Source of the DNA: Terricaulis silvestris
GTDB lineage: Bacteria > Pseudomonadota > Alphaproteobacteria > Caulobacterales > Aquidulcibacteraceae
Assembly: GCF_009792355.1 (NCBI RefSeq)
Contig: NZ_CP047045.1
Coordinates: forward strand, 310,001-374,000
Direction of reading: 5' to 3'
Length of the DNA: 64,000 nt
Shown here: positions 26,657 to 35,994 of the stretch, in pieces
Layout of the letters: each line of letters opens with the position of its first letter
How positions within the stretch are numbered: the first letter of the stretch is position 1
The notes under the pieces: generated by a model
Database searches by the model: none
What the model was told of the DNA's origin: nothing
Seen by the model: the letters and a program-made list of their open reading frames with translations, nothing else
Translations under genes and position numbers: made by a program

Positions 26657-29017
26657 TTGCGGCGACCGAAGGGGGCAACCGTCAGATTCAGGCGGCGCTC
26701 GCCAACATGGAAGCGCGGTCAGGTAAACGCGGTGCTTCAGCGCTGGCCAGACTCGATCATCGTTCACAGCGCGGTTGTCACCGGCCTCACCGACGACGAT
26801 CCGCGGCGCGCCGCCTCGTCGGCGGCGATCGACCGCCTGGTCGCCGACGCCGCGCATCCTGGAGACCGTTTCCACGCGGCGGAGGCGCTTTACGCAGTAC
26901 GCGAGTTCAGCCGTGCGGCTGATCTGTACGGAACGCTTCACACCACCGATCAGGACAGCTTGCCCTTAAGGCGCAGGCTAAAGTCGCTCTACTTCGCCGA
27001 CCGACGCCGCGATGCACGCGCGCTGTTCGACAGCCTGGCCGACGGCGTAAAGACACAGCGCGACATCAGCGCGATTGGAGTCGCCATTTACGAGCGATCA
27101 GGCCTGCTTATGGAAGCCCGCCAGCTGCTTGAGCGCGAATTCAGCGTCGAAGAGACGCTGGAGCGACGTTTGAACTGGATCGGCGTATGTGAGCGGCTTG
27201 GCGATGTGGACGCGGTACGTGCATGGCTCGAGGGTGTCGTTGATCCACAGGGCGCACCGGGAGATTTGATGAGCCTCGCAATGGCGATGGATCGTCACCT
27301 GGCAGATCCCCGCGCGCTGCAGATTGGGTATCGCGCTTTGCGACTCGGATACGGAGATCCGCAGGTCCATCTTGGCTATACGATCGGACTATTCCTGATG
27401 GGGAAGGCCGCGCGCCATGGATTGCCGGCGCCGCAGGCAGTGGCGCCGGACACGGCCGTGCATCTCAAGGAGAAGGACGGTGAGCGCATTCTCGTGCGCG
27501 TGATCGAAACGGAAGCGGCCCCGAGCATTGAGCGTGGCGAAATTTCTCCAGACCACGAAATCGCGGCAAGACTGACTGGCCTCAGGATTGGTGACGAAGT
27601 TGAAATCGAGAATCTGGGCCTGGGCGTCACGACGTTTGTCGTGACCGACATTCAGAGCAACTTACTGCACGCGCATTTTAGGTCACTGCATGACTTCAAG
27701 ACACTTTTCCCCGAGAACAAGGCGCTCGGGGAATTCCAGATTGACGAGAGCAAAGGCGACGAGAAGTTCAAACCGATTTTCGACTCCGCGAAGCGCAGGG
27801 CGGAGAATGCGCGTGGAATCGAGGATGCCTATAAGACCGGAAACGTCCCCATTGGATTTGCCGCCACCGTAGCCGGCGTCGAGCCAGTGGACCTCTGGGA
27901 GGTCTTCACCGGCAGTCCTCGCATTCAGTTGCAGGTCGCCGCGGGTGCCCAGCCCGAGTTTGAGGCTGCGCATGAGCATCTGAGAACACGTCGCGTCGCG
28001 GTGCTCGATCCCGTAACGCTCTACGGCATCGTTCAACTCGGCCTCACTGACCTGGTTCGCGCATCATTTGATGAGCTCATGGCGGTTCAGGGCACGATTG
28101 ATCTGCTTCGCCACAGTGTCCTCGAACGCCGCGCGAAAATCGGAACGCGACAATCGTCCCTAGGGTGGGACGGCGAGCACTATCACATGATCGAACTCAC
28201 CGACGACGCGATCGCCGCTCAGGTGGCGCGCGCTGAGGCTGCGCTCGTATTTGCCGAAGGACTGGTTCTCGCTCCGGCTGAAGCGGATACGCCGGCAAAC
28301 GCGGACACGCACGACCTGTTCGATGGCATGCATCGTGCGTTTCTCGACACCGCTCTCGCCGCGCAGGTAGAGGGGCGGGTGCTTCTCAGTGACGATCGGG
28401 CGCTACGCGCCATGGCGGCAGCCACGCTCGGCACGCCATGCGCATGGACGCAGGTCGCACTCCAGCACGGGGTGCAGGCCGGAAGCATCCCGCCGGCTGC
28501 GTACCACGAGGCTGCCGTGAAGCTCGCGGATGCCAACTACACCTTCACGATGTTTGGTGACGCCGAAGTCATTCACGTGCTCGGTCGGTCGAACTGGCAG
28601 CAGAGCGCGGGGCTGGACAAGCTGATCGAACTGCTGGGTCGGAAAACCAACGATGCGGAATCAATCCGTTCGTTCCTGGCGGCCCTTATCATTTCCGCCT
28701 GGAGAGAGGCGCCGGACCGGCAGGCATTCCGCAGATTGTTTGAGGCGATCGCAATCGGCATGCGGGATGCGCAGCCGGAGAGCGATGTGCAAGAGCTATT
28801 TCAAGCTGCGTTCGACCGCGCCGTCAGCAGCCTGGACTCAAGAGCGATCGCGCCCGGATTCAGGCGGGCGCTTATGTCGTCGTCATCGATGAGCTCCGTG
28901 GAAGGCATTCTCAACCGACTGACAATTCCGGCTGAACGAATCTCGTCCAGGATCGCCGACGAGTTGTCCGCAGCGCTCGACGCTTCCGCGGCCAAGGCAG
29001 AAGAGAAGGACGGCTGA
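26657..29017 (+). CDS. PIN-TPR-GreABC-type conflict protein, probably 5' truncated
   Basis: The 786-residue reading has helical TPR-like repeats (residues about 20-270), a GreA/GreB C-terminal-like domain (about 277-345; ERGEISPDHEIAARLTGLRIGDEV) and a PIN-like domain from VLDPVTLYG (Asp451) through FLDTAL (Asp564) to LLSDDRALR (Asp579/580). The order matches the PIN-TPR-GreABC class predicted to be a toxin component of bacterial conflict systems. The start is weak: TTG at 26657, no ATG in frame for about 150 codons, and a neighbouring frame reads a protein-like EGGNRQIQAALANMEAR. I infer loss or frameshift of the N-terminus beside the recombinase module. Confidence 0.6.
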   Translation: MRRPKGATVRFRRRSPTWKRGQVNAVLQRWPDSIIVHSAVVTGLTDDDPRRAASSAAIDRLVADAAHPGDRFHAAEALYAVREFSRAADLYGTLHTTDQDSLPLRRRLKSLYFADRRRDARALFDSLADGVKTQRDISAIGVAIYERSGLLMEARQLLEREFSVEETLERRLNWIGVCERLGDVDAVRAWLEGVVDPQGAPGDLMSLAMAMDRHLADPRALQIGYRALRLGYGDPQVHLGYTIGLFLMGKAARHGLPAPQAVAPDTAVHLKEKDGERILVRVIETEAAPSIERGEISPDHEIAARLTGLRIGDEVEIENLGLGVTTFVVTDIQSNLLHAHFRSLHDFKTLFPENKALGEFQIDESKGDEKFKPIFDSAKRRAENARGIEDAYKTGNVPIGFAATVAGVEPVDLWEVFTGSPRIQLQVAAGAQPEFEAAHEHLRTRRVAVLDPVTLYGIVQLGLTDLVRASFDELMAVQGTIDLLRHSVLERRAKIGTRQSSLGWDGEHYHMIELTDDAIAAQVARAEAALVFAEGLVLAPAEADTPANADTHDLFDGMHRAFLDTALAAQVEGRVLLSDDRALRAMAAATLGTPCAWTQVALQHGVQAGSIPPAAYHEAAVKLADANYTFTMFGDAEVIHVLGRSNWQQSAGLDKLIELLGRKTNDAESIRSFLAALIISAWREAPDRQAFRRLFEAIAIGMRDAQPESDVQELFQAAFDRAVSSLDSRAIAPGFRRALMSSSSMSSVEGILNRLTIPAERISSRIADELSAALDASAAKAEEKDG

Positions 29018-29082
29018 CGCACACATCCGCCGCCCGATCAAAGTGTTGCGCGCCATTGCGGACGCAATGCAGCGCCCTTCAG

Positions 29083-31020
29083 TCAAGTGCCTGATGCGGT
29101 CTCGCTCTCCCGCCGTGCGCGATGAACGAAGCGCCGGAGGTCGTAGGGAAGGATCGCCTTTCCCTCTATCAACTCGATAGCTTCCTGGATCGTGACGATC
29201 CTGGGTTCGCCGATGTCGTCGAAGAATTCGTCGCCGAGGTCCCATGCAAATTCGTGGTGGGGGCAAACGACCCGCCAGTCGAACTTCTTGGCCCAACCAA
29301 AGTCGAAATTGGCGCCCTTGGGGCGGGCGCGCAGCGCTTCGGCAAGAGAGGCGGCCTGGCACAGCTTAGGCGCGATCCGGTCCTTTCGGTCGGCGAAGAC
29401 CTGAGGTTTGGATATTTCGAGGTCGACCGGTTCTTCGACGGCGACACACTCGAAAACGACCAGGCGATCGCCATCACGCATGATCGCGTCGGCTTCCCGC
29501 CAGGCGCCGTCGAGCCACTCAAGCCTGCCATGCCTGACAAGATCGAGCCCCGCTTCACGAAACGCTTCGCGCGACGCTTCCTCGAACGAGGACCCCTTTG
29601 CGTTGCCATCCGCTTTGACGCCAAAGAAAAGGCTTGTCAGCAGCGGAATGACTGCGACGAGATCCAGCATGTAGCCCCGATCAGGCATCGGCACGAGGAG
29701 CGGGCGCTTGCCGCCCGACCAGAGGCCAATGTTCTTTGCCGAGATCTTTGAGAGCGCCAGAAACTCGACGATTGCGCGCAGCGTGGGGCGAACGGGAACG
29801 GTCTTAAACCCGAAGAACGGCGCTGCATCTTCAATCAGCTCGCATAACCCGTCGAGATCGAGCGCCACCAGCCAATAGCCGCGGAAGCGTAGATTGGTCT
29901 GGTGAGTGAGGATGTGCGCGATGCGCTTCTGTCTGGTGGGCTGGAGAATGGCCTCGCCCGTATAGCCCGCGAGCAGCGTCAACATGCTCAATGTGAAGCA
30001 AAGCTCTTCCAGCGCGAAGCCATGGCGTTTTTCAAATGCCCCGCTCATGAAGGCGTGCGATTGCTGGAACGCCTCTAGCGAGCCGTCGAACAAGACGAAA
30101 TTGGTTGGCGTGACGGACTCGGCCATGCGCTTGCGGACGACATCCCAGGTTGGGAACGGATCGGGCGCTGAATCGACTTTGTATTGGGCGGCCACGTAGC
30201 GCCCTGCGAGGCCTTCGACACGCTTATCGTTGGTCCAGGTGCCAAGGCGGGTCGGCAATCCCGCGCCGCCACGCTTGATGCGCTCGTCATAGATCGCAAA
30301 CAGAACCGGGTGAACGACCTCGTCGTGACAGTCGATCCAGTCGTTCCGTGTCTCCCAGGAAACCGGCGAACCCTTGCCGGCTGAACGCATGGCCGCCGCC
30401 GTCCGCCAATATTCGTAAGCCCAGCCTTCAATCTCAAATATCGACAGGAAGTCGTCGAGACTGAATTCAGTCATGACGATCTCCTGAGGAACGAGCTGGG
30501 CGTAGAGCGCTTCAACCGCCCTTTCCGATCTCAGCAGATCGAGGTTCGCGGTCTTGAAGAACCCGCCCAACAATGTGTCCAGGCTAAGGTTTCCGAGCGG
30601 ACCTAAGTCCTTGCCGTTGAGGTCGCCGTGCTTCGAAAAGGCAAGTTCAGCGTGACGGCGCACAAGGCGAACGGTGGTGGCGTCGCGCTTGCTGTCATGG
30701 ACCTCTGAGAGCGTCGGCCGGATCCTGCGATAGAGATGAAACCAATAGGCGGGCGATCGGCGTCTGATGAGTGCGGCGAGCTTGTTCTCAACCGCGTTGA
30801 GATAGTCCCAAAGTATCTCCCACGCTTCAGGCCCGGGCAGCACGCCAGCGCCGGCGAAGCGGGGCGCAAGCAGGTCCGCGCGCAGCTTGACCGCCGGTTC
30901 GGTCAAACGCCGGCCGATCTCGTCGCGATGCCTCGCGATCAACCAATGGAAGACGCCCGTGTAGTAAAAGACCACACGAGGGCCCTCTGGCAGCTCTGTG
31001 TCGGACAACGGACGTTTCAT
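29083..31020 (-). CDS. Unknown 645-residue protein with degenerate PD-(D/E)xK-like C-terminus
   Basis: The protein has no signal peptide. The first 450 residues are helical and unfamiliar to me. Residues 476-530 read GSSFEEASREAFREAG, then WREADAIMRDGDRLVVFECVA. This is the spacing of a PD-(D/E)xK nuclease core (Glu480, Asp511, Glu524), but the expected Lys is Val526. It is convergent with the PIN-TPR-GreABC gene (65 bases between stops). Shared accessory context suggests a related defence role, but that is inference. An upstream frame overlaps its start as ATGA (31017-31020). Confidence 0.6.
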   Translation of the reverse strand: MKRPLSDTELPEGPRVVFYYTGVFHWLIARHRDEIGRRLTEPAVKLRADLLAPRFAGAGVLPGPEAWEILWDYLNAVENKLAALIRRRSPAYWFHLYRRIRPTLSEVHDSKRDATTVRLVRRHAELAFSKHGDLNGKDLGPLGNLSLDTLLGGFFKTANLDLLRSERAVEALYAQLVPQEIVMTEFSLDDFLSIFEIEGWAYEYWRTAAAMRSAGKGSPVSWETRNDWIDCHDEVVHPVLFAIYDERIKRGGAGLPTRLGTWTNDKRVEGLAGRYVAAQYKVDSAPDPFPTWDVVRKRMAESVTPTNFVLFDGSLEAFQQSHAFMSGAFEKRHGFALEELCFTLSMLTLLAGYTGEAILQPTRQKRIAHILTHQTNLRFRGYWLVALDLDGLCELIEDAAPFFGFKTVPVRPTLRAIVEFLALSKISAKNIGLWSGGKRPLLVPMPDRGYMLDLVAVIPLLTSLFFGVKADGNAKGSSFEEASREAFREAGLDLVRHGRLEWLDGAWREADAIMRDGDRLVVFECVAVEEPVDLEISKPQVFADRKDRIAPKLCQAASLAEALRARPKGANFDFGWAKKFDWRVVCPHHEFAWDLGDEFFDDIGEPRIVTIQEAIELIEGKAILPYDLRRFVHRARRESETASGT

Positions 31021-31672
31021 CGCTCTTCGTCTACCTTCGCGAGTTCGCGTTTCTCTCCGCGCCTGCTTTTTCGGCCCTGGTCGTCGGGTTGGATCATGTC
31101 AACGTCCGTTATCCGGTTCAATCGCGCCGATGACCGTTGTTGGGATACTTCGGACACTTCGGGTGTAGTGCGAGCGCATCGTGATCTGCACATCAGCTTT
31201 GATCTTATGTCAGATGAGACAGGATGAGTGAGGCGCTTCGGCATCGTCGCGCGCGATGAGACCGGAGTGGCTGTGGTGTTGGTGGCGGCGTGGTCCACTT
31301 GCTCGGCATAGAAGTGACGTATTTTGAGCTTGAGTTGCAGCGTGACCAGAAATTTTTCTTTGCCAGCGAAGCGCCGTCCACCATGGGGTGAAGGGGATCA
31401 GTCCGCTTAACGTCAGCGAGTGTCGCCCAGGCGGGCGCAGAACATGCATTCGCTTGACATCCGGCTGCCCTCAAGCGGAGGCTCACTCGGCTCATTTCAA
31501 GCGCAGGGGACATGAAAAACGCCGGACTTTTGGGTAAGCGCGACTTGGCAGGATACGCCATCGCGCCCGCTCAGTGGTTCGACGCGTTCAATCTTTGTCC
31601 CCACTATAAACGTTTGATGCCTACGGAAACGAACCTCCCGCGAAAAACATTTCTGCGTGTTGGGGCCGAGTG
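31021..31672. other. Gene-poor spacer before the sigma-factor operon
   Basis: No convincing gene is visible. A minus-strand frame (31017-31298, 93 codons) overlaps the downstream start as ATGA, but it has low-complexity Thr/Arg-rich translation and no recognisable domain. The right part, 31500-31672, is AT-richer and should hold the promoter of the sigma-factor gene, since the GAAAAACATTTCTGCG area lies just upstream of the GTG/ATG pair. Confidence 0.4.
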
Positions 31673-32254
31673 ATGGGCCAGCCTGTATCCATGCCGCCTG
31701 ATCTCGAGCCCGTGCTTCTTTCGGAGCCCAAACCGCCCGCCGGTTGGCTGGACGGCTTCTATCGCAAACACCTCCATCCGCTGCGCTGCTACCTTCGCAA
31801 GAAATACGGAGTCGGTCCGCCCGATCCTGAAGACGTAGCGCAAGAGGCGTTCTCACGCTTGGCGATACTTCCGGGCGTCGATCGCTTCGATCACCCGGAG
31901 GCTTTCCTCTACCGCACAGCGGAAAACCTCCTCATCGACGCCAAACGACGCATGCGAACGGTTGAGCGTCACATCGAACAGAGCACGTTTCTTCAGTCCA
32001 CACGTTCGGATTGCACCCCCGAACACGTTCTAACTGCGAAGGATCAATTGGCGCTGATCAAGCACGCCATTGACGCTATGCCTGAGGCTAGGCGGCGGTG
32101 CTTCATCATGCATCGCTTCGACGAGTTGAGCTTTGTTGAGATCGCCAGGCGATCGGGGATGTCCGCCAATGGTGTCAAAGGGCATGTCGAGCGCGCCGTG
32201 CGTGACATCGCTCAAGTGCTGAAGCGTTCGGATGAAGAGGAGGGAAGCCGGTGA
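31673..32254 (+). CDS. ECF sigma factor, FecI type
   Basis: The 193-residue protein has sigma region 2 (FYRKHLHPLRCYLRKKYG, PEDVAQEAFSRL, HPEAFLYRTAENLLIDAKRR) and region 4 (LIKHAIDAMPEARRRCFIMHRF, EIARRSGMSANGVKGHVERAV). It belongs to the FecI-like group that works with a FecR anti-sigma/co-sigma protein and an STN-bearing TBDR, both of which follow. The start may be the GTG at 31670 or this ATG. It overlaps FecR by four bases (GTGA), indicating coupling. Confidence 0.93.
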   Translation: MGQPVSMPPDLEPVLLSEPKPPAGWLDGFYRKHLHPLRCYLRKKYGVGPPDPEDVAQEAFSRLAILPGVDRFDHPEAFLYRTAENLLIDAKRRMRTVERHIEQSTFLQSTRSDCTPEHVLTAKDQLALIKHAIDAMPEARRRCFIMHRFDELSFVEIARRSGMSANGVKGHVERAVRDIAQVLKRSDEEEGSR

Positions 32255-33237
32255 TTGCAGCCGACACGTCCGACCTCAAGCGCATCGAACAGGAAGCGCA
32301 AAGCTGGGTCACCCGTCTCGCTGACGCCGATGTTGATTGCGCCGATCACGACGCTTTCGACGCCTGGCTTGCGCATTCACCGCGTCACGCCGAGGCATAC
32401 CAACAACAACTCGACCACTATTACGCTGTTGCCAGCCTTAGACAGGATTACGCCAATCACACCCGCTACACGCGCCGCGATGCAATCGTGCGCCGTACAG
32501 CTGTTGGCGTAGCGTTCGCGGCCGCTGCCGCATTGGCCATCGCCTTTGTCATCCCGCGGGAACCGACAGGGCCGTGGTCCGCCCCAGTCACCACGCAAAT
32601 CGCTGAAGTGCGTGATGTTGAGCTACCGGACGGCTCAATCGTCACCCTGGGCGCTGATACCCAAATGGAATTGGCCTTTACCGATGCCGAGCGCCGCGTG
32701 CGTCTCTCCGACGGCGAAGCGTTCTTCCGTGTCGCCCACAACGCTGAGCGTCCGTTCTTCGTCGAAACGGAGGACGCTGTCGTTCGCGTAGTCGGCACTG
32801 AGTTCGAAGTGAAGTCGAACCCGGATCGCGTGCGCGTCACCGTTGCCCAGGGCATCGTCGAGGTCAGCGAACCTGGGCGCATCACGACTCTGCTTTCGGG
32901 CGCCCGCACTTACCGGCTAATAGCGGGCCAAGTAGTCTCGGTATCCCGCGCTGTCGCTCAAGAGATTGTTTTACCCGCGCCAACCACCCAACCCGCGGCC
33001 TGGCGCGAGGGCTTCCTCGTCTATCAAGATGCGAGCCTTGCTGAAGTCATCGCAGACGCCAATCGCTATTCTCGCACCCCAATCACAATTGCCGATCCGG
33101 AACTCTCTAGGCTGCGCATCACAGCGTCGTATCCAACCGAACAGATCAATCAGATGCTGTCGAGCCTGGAGGCGACGATGCCGCTTCACGTCGAACGCAG
33201 CGACGACGGGCAAACTCGTCTCGTCGCCACGCGTTGA
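32251..33237 (+). CDS. FecR-family transmembrane sigma regulator
   Basis: The 328-residue protein has a cytoplasmic N-terminal domain (EAQSWVTRLADADVDCADH, FDAWLAHSPRHAEAYQQ), one transmembrane segment at about residues 85-103, and a periplasmic FecR domain (VELPDGSIVTLGADTQMELAF, LSDGEAFFRVAHN, VVGTEFEV) ending with an STN-like tail (LAEVIADANRYSRTPITI). It should relay a signal from the TBDR to the sigma factor. The start is GTG overlapping the sigma-factor stop. Confidence 0.93.
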   Translation: MIAADTSDLKRIEQEAQSWVTRLADADVDCADHDAFDAWLAHSPRHAEAYQQQLDHYYAVASLRQDYANHTRYTRRDAIVRRTAVGVAFAAAAALAIAFVIPREPTGPWSAPVTTQIAEVRDVELPDGSIVTLGADTQMELAFTDAERRVRLSDGEAFFRVAHNAERPFFVETEDAVVRVVGTEFEVKSNPDRVRVTVAQGIVEVSEPGRITTLLSGARTYRLIAGQVVSVSRAVAQEIVLPAPTTQPAAWREGFLVYQDASLAEVIADANRYSRTPITIADPELSRLRITASYPTEQINQMLSSLEATMPLHVERSDDGQTRLVATR

Positions 33238-33363
33238 GAAATGTGTCGCCGGCCAGTTCGTTTTCGCGGCGTCCGCACGTTCAAACCCTAGAGGCGCTCT
33301 CGCGGGGAGATTGCCTGCCAGTTCAGCCGCGGCTCAGCGGGCGTTCGACGCTTGGGGGAGAGC

Positions 33364-35976
33364 ATGAAATCCAACAAAGGCACGTTTCGGGTGCTGTCGC
33401 TTGCCGCGGCGTCGGCGGCAGCTCTTCTGAGCGGCGCCTCGCAAGGGCACGCGCAGCAGATTGATCAATCGGCAAGCGAAGCGGCGCAGGTTCATTTCAA
33501 CATTGCCGCCCAACCGCTTACTTCGGCGCTGATGGAGTTTTCGCGTCAGGCGCGCGTCACCGTGGTGGCGCCCAGTGACCTCGTTCGCGGTCGCCAGAGC
33601 GCTGGTGTTGTTGGCGAGATGTCGCCGGATGCGGCGCTTGCGCGCCTCATCTCTGGATCGGGCCTGAGAGTGCAACGGACCTCGGATGGAGGGCTCGGGC
33701 TCATTGCCGAGAACGACGCTTCCCCTACGCGGCTCGGCGCCGGTGACGAGCTGGCGCCGAGTGACAATGAGGAGATCGTGGTGACGGGGACGCTCATTCG
33801 CGGCCTCTCAAATGAAACAGCGCCGGTCACAACGTATGATCGCGACGCGATCGATCAGTCCGGCTACGCGACGACTGACGACTTCATCCGGAGCATGACG
33901 CAGAATTTCAAAGGTGGCGCGGAGGGCGCAAGCCAAGATGGCGTAATCAACAGCACGAACGGCCTGGTCAATCTCGAGAGTGCGAGCGGTGTAAATCTAC
34001 GCGGCCTCGGCACTTCGTCCACACTGGTTTTACTGAACGGGCACCGGATGGCGCCATCGGCGCTTGGCGCCGTCATCGACGTGTCGACCATCCCACTTGG
34101 TGCGATCGAGCGCATCGAGGTTTTGACTGATGGCGCTTCCTCAATCTACGGCGCGGACGCAGTCGGCGGCGTTGTGAACTTTGTTCTCCGTCGAAACTAT
34201 GAGGGGGCGGAGACGGCTGCGCGCTATGCGATTGCTGAGGACCGCTCGCAGATTCTCTTGGACCAGTCTTTCGGACGCGCATGGGGCGGCGGCAGCGGAT
34301 TGATCGCGTTGCATTCGGAACACGCCGACGACTTGGCCTCGGCCGATCGGGCCTATACCAGTTCGATTGCCCAACCTACTGATCTTTACCCCGAGGTCGA
34401 TCGCTTAAGCGCCTTCATCTCCCTTCAGCAGGCTCTCACATCTGACGTCACCGTCTCGTCTGATATCCTTTACTCGCACACCGACACCGAGCGCGACTTT
34501 ACCGATCCATTTCGCAGTCTCACGTCGGACACCAGCAGCGAAACTTTGACAGCCAATTTGAACGTCGCTTGGGACATCAGTTCGACTTGGCAAATCCGCG
34601 CATCGGGCCTTTACAGCAATCTTGATACCGCGCGCCGAAACAACTACTACACCGCGCCGCCCGTTGGTTATGTCAACGGCGAGCTTGCCGCGCGGCAGAC
34701 CTTCGAACTGGCCGAGGGCTCGCTTATCGCCGACGGCGTCTTGTTGCAATTGCCGGCCGGCGACGCGCGGCTTGCCGTTGGCGGCTCTCATCGCGAAGAG
34801 CATTTCGAGACCATCGTGCCTTACGCCGCCAGTTTCAGAAGCCGAGATCGAACCGTCGGCGCGGTGTTCGGTGAATTGTTTGTGCCGGTTGTAGGACGCG
34901 AGCAGAACATCCCATTGATGGATGAGTTGGTGCTTTCGGCCTCTGTTAGATATGATGACTACAGCGATGCCGGCGATACGACCAACCCACGCATAGGATT
35001 GATGTGGGCGCCAATTGCGGACCTGCATATCCGCGCGTCACTCGGTAGTGCGTTTCGCTCGCCGAACGTGTCCGAGCAGCTTGTGAACGCCGCGAACCTC
35101 GCGGTCTTCACCTTTCCGTTTGCGGCGCCGGGTGGCGGTTTTGCCGACACACTGGTCGTCTCCGGCGCCCAGCAATTGCTGCCTGAAGAGTCGGAGAATG
35201 TGAGCATCGGCGTCGAGTATCGCCCTTCGCAACTGCCCGACCTAACATTGTCGGTGAACCTCTTTCAGATCACCTATAAGAACCGGTTGATCTCACCTCC
35301 GTTCGATACAGATGCGCTTGTTCGGCCGGAGATTTACGGGTCGCTCGTATCTACGCTTTCAAGCGACGCTGAAACGCAAGCCTACGTCGCCGACTTAGTG
35401 GCCAGTGGGTTCGCATTCTATGACCTCACCGGCTCTAACCTCATCGGCGTTCAATATCTCTACACTGGAGGCGGTATGATCAACGCCGCGCGCGTGGACA
35501 CCAGTGGGTATGATTTGGCTCTCTCCTACGTGTTTGGCTTCGGAGAGGACGAATTAGCCGCGTCTTTGTCGGCCACCGTCATCGACGAAATCGAAACGGC
35601 GTTTTGCGACGGCTGTTTGGCGACCGATCTTGTGAACACATACGGCGAACCATTGCGCCTGCGTGCGAGAGGTGCGCTCGCTTGGACAGGCGATGAGTGG
35701 CAAGTGGCCGGCGCCGTAAACTACGCCAACGGCTACACCGACACGATGGCAAGCCCCGATGGCCGCATCGACGCCTGGACAACGATAGACCTAAACGTCC
35801 GCTATGCGCCGAACTTCTTAGATGATGTGGAATTGACGCTCGGGGCCTCTAATCTCTTCGACCAGGCGCCGCCCAGAACAAGCGCGGGCGTGTTGTTTTC
35901 GGGTTTTCAGTACGACGCCGCCAATGCCGATCCGTTGGGGCGCGTCGTGTCGTTGAGTATCCGCAAGTCTTGGTAA
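33364..35976 (+). CDS. TonB-dependent transducer with STN domain
   Basis: ATG at 33364 follows GGGGGAG by five bases. The 870-residue protein has a signal peptide (to about residue 34, HAQQ), then an STN signalling domain (VHFNIAAQPLTSALMEFSRQ, LVRGRQSAGVVGEMSP, residues about 45-110). The TonB box is NEEIVVTGTLIR, and the plug and barrel end in VSLSIRKSW. The STN domain contacts FecR, so ligand uptake can switch on this operon. The following isopeptidase-like gene, 18 bases away, suggests the ligand is a lasso peptide or similar knotted peptide. Confidence 0.93.
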   Translation: MKSNKGTFRVLSLAAASAAALLSGASQGHAQQIDQSASEAAQVHFNIAAQPLTSALMEFSRQARVTVVAPSDLVRGRQSAGVVGEMSPDAALARLISGSGLRVQRTSDGGLGLIAENDASPTRLGAGDELAPSDNEEIVVTGTLIRGLSNETAPVTTYDRDAIDQSGYATTDDFIRSMTQNFKGGAEGASQDGVINSTNGLVNLESASGVNLRGLGTSSTLVLLNGHRMAPSALGAVIDVSTIPLGAIERIEVLTDGASSIYGADAVGGVVNFVLRRNYEGAETAARYAIAEDRSQILLDQSFGRAWGGGSGLIALHSEHADDLASADRAYTSSIAQPTDLYPEVDRLSAFISLQQALTSDVTVSSDILYSHTDTERDFTDPFRSLTSDTSSETLTANLNVAWDISSTWQIRASGLYSNLDTARRNNYYTAPPVGYVNGELAARQTFELAEGSLIADGVLLQLPAGDARLAVGGSHREEHFETIVPYAASFRSRDRTVGAVFGELFVPVVGREQNIPLMDELVLSASVRYDDYSDAGDTTNPRIGLMWAPIADLHIRASLGSAFRSPNVSEQLVNAANLAVFTFPFAAPGGGFADTLVVSGAQQLLPEESENVSIGVEYRPSQLPDLTLSVNLFQITYKNRLISPPFDTDALVRPEIYGSLVSTLSSDAETQAYVADLVASGFAFYDLTGSNLIGVQYLYTGGGMINAARVDTSGYDLALSYVFGFGEDELAASLSATVIDEIETAFCDGCLATDLVNTYGEPLRLRARGALAWTGDEWQVAGAVNYANGYTDTMASPDGRIDAWTTIDLNVRYAPNFLDDVELTLGASNLFDQAPPRTSAGVLFSGFQYDAANADPLGRVVSLSIRKSW

Positions 35977-35994
35977 GCTGAGAAAATCGCCCCG

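Noticed and set aside
31017-31298. 93-codon minus frame overlapping the 645-residue gene start as ATGA
   Set aside because: The overlap is suggestive, but the translation is Thr/Arg/Ser-rich without domain or ribosome site. Kept as spacer.
23498-31672. Second copy of the tRNA-Ser 3' end as an attachment repeat
   Set aside because: I looked for the 3' end of the tRNA across the block and found no repeat, so no integrase-type att pair is claimed.
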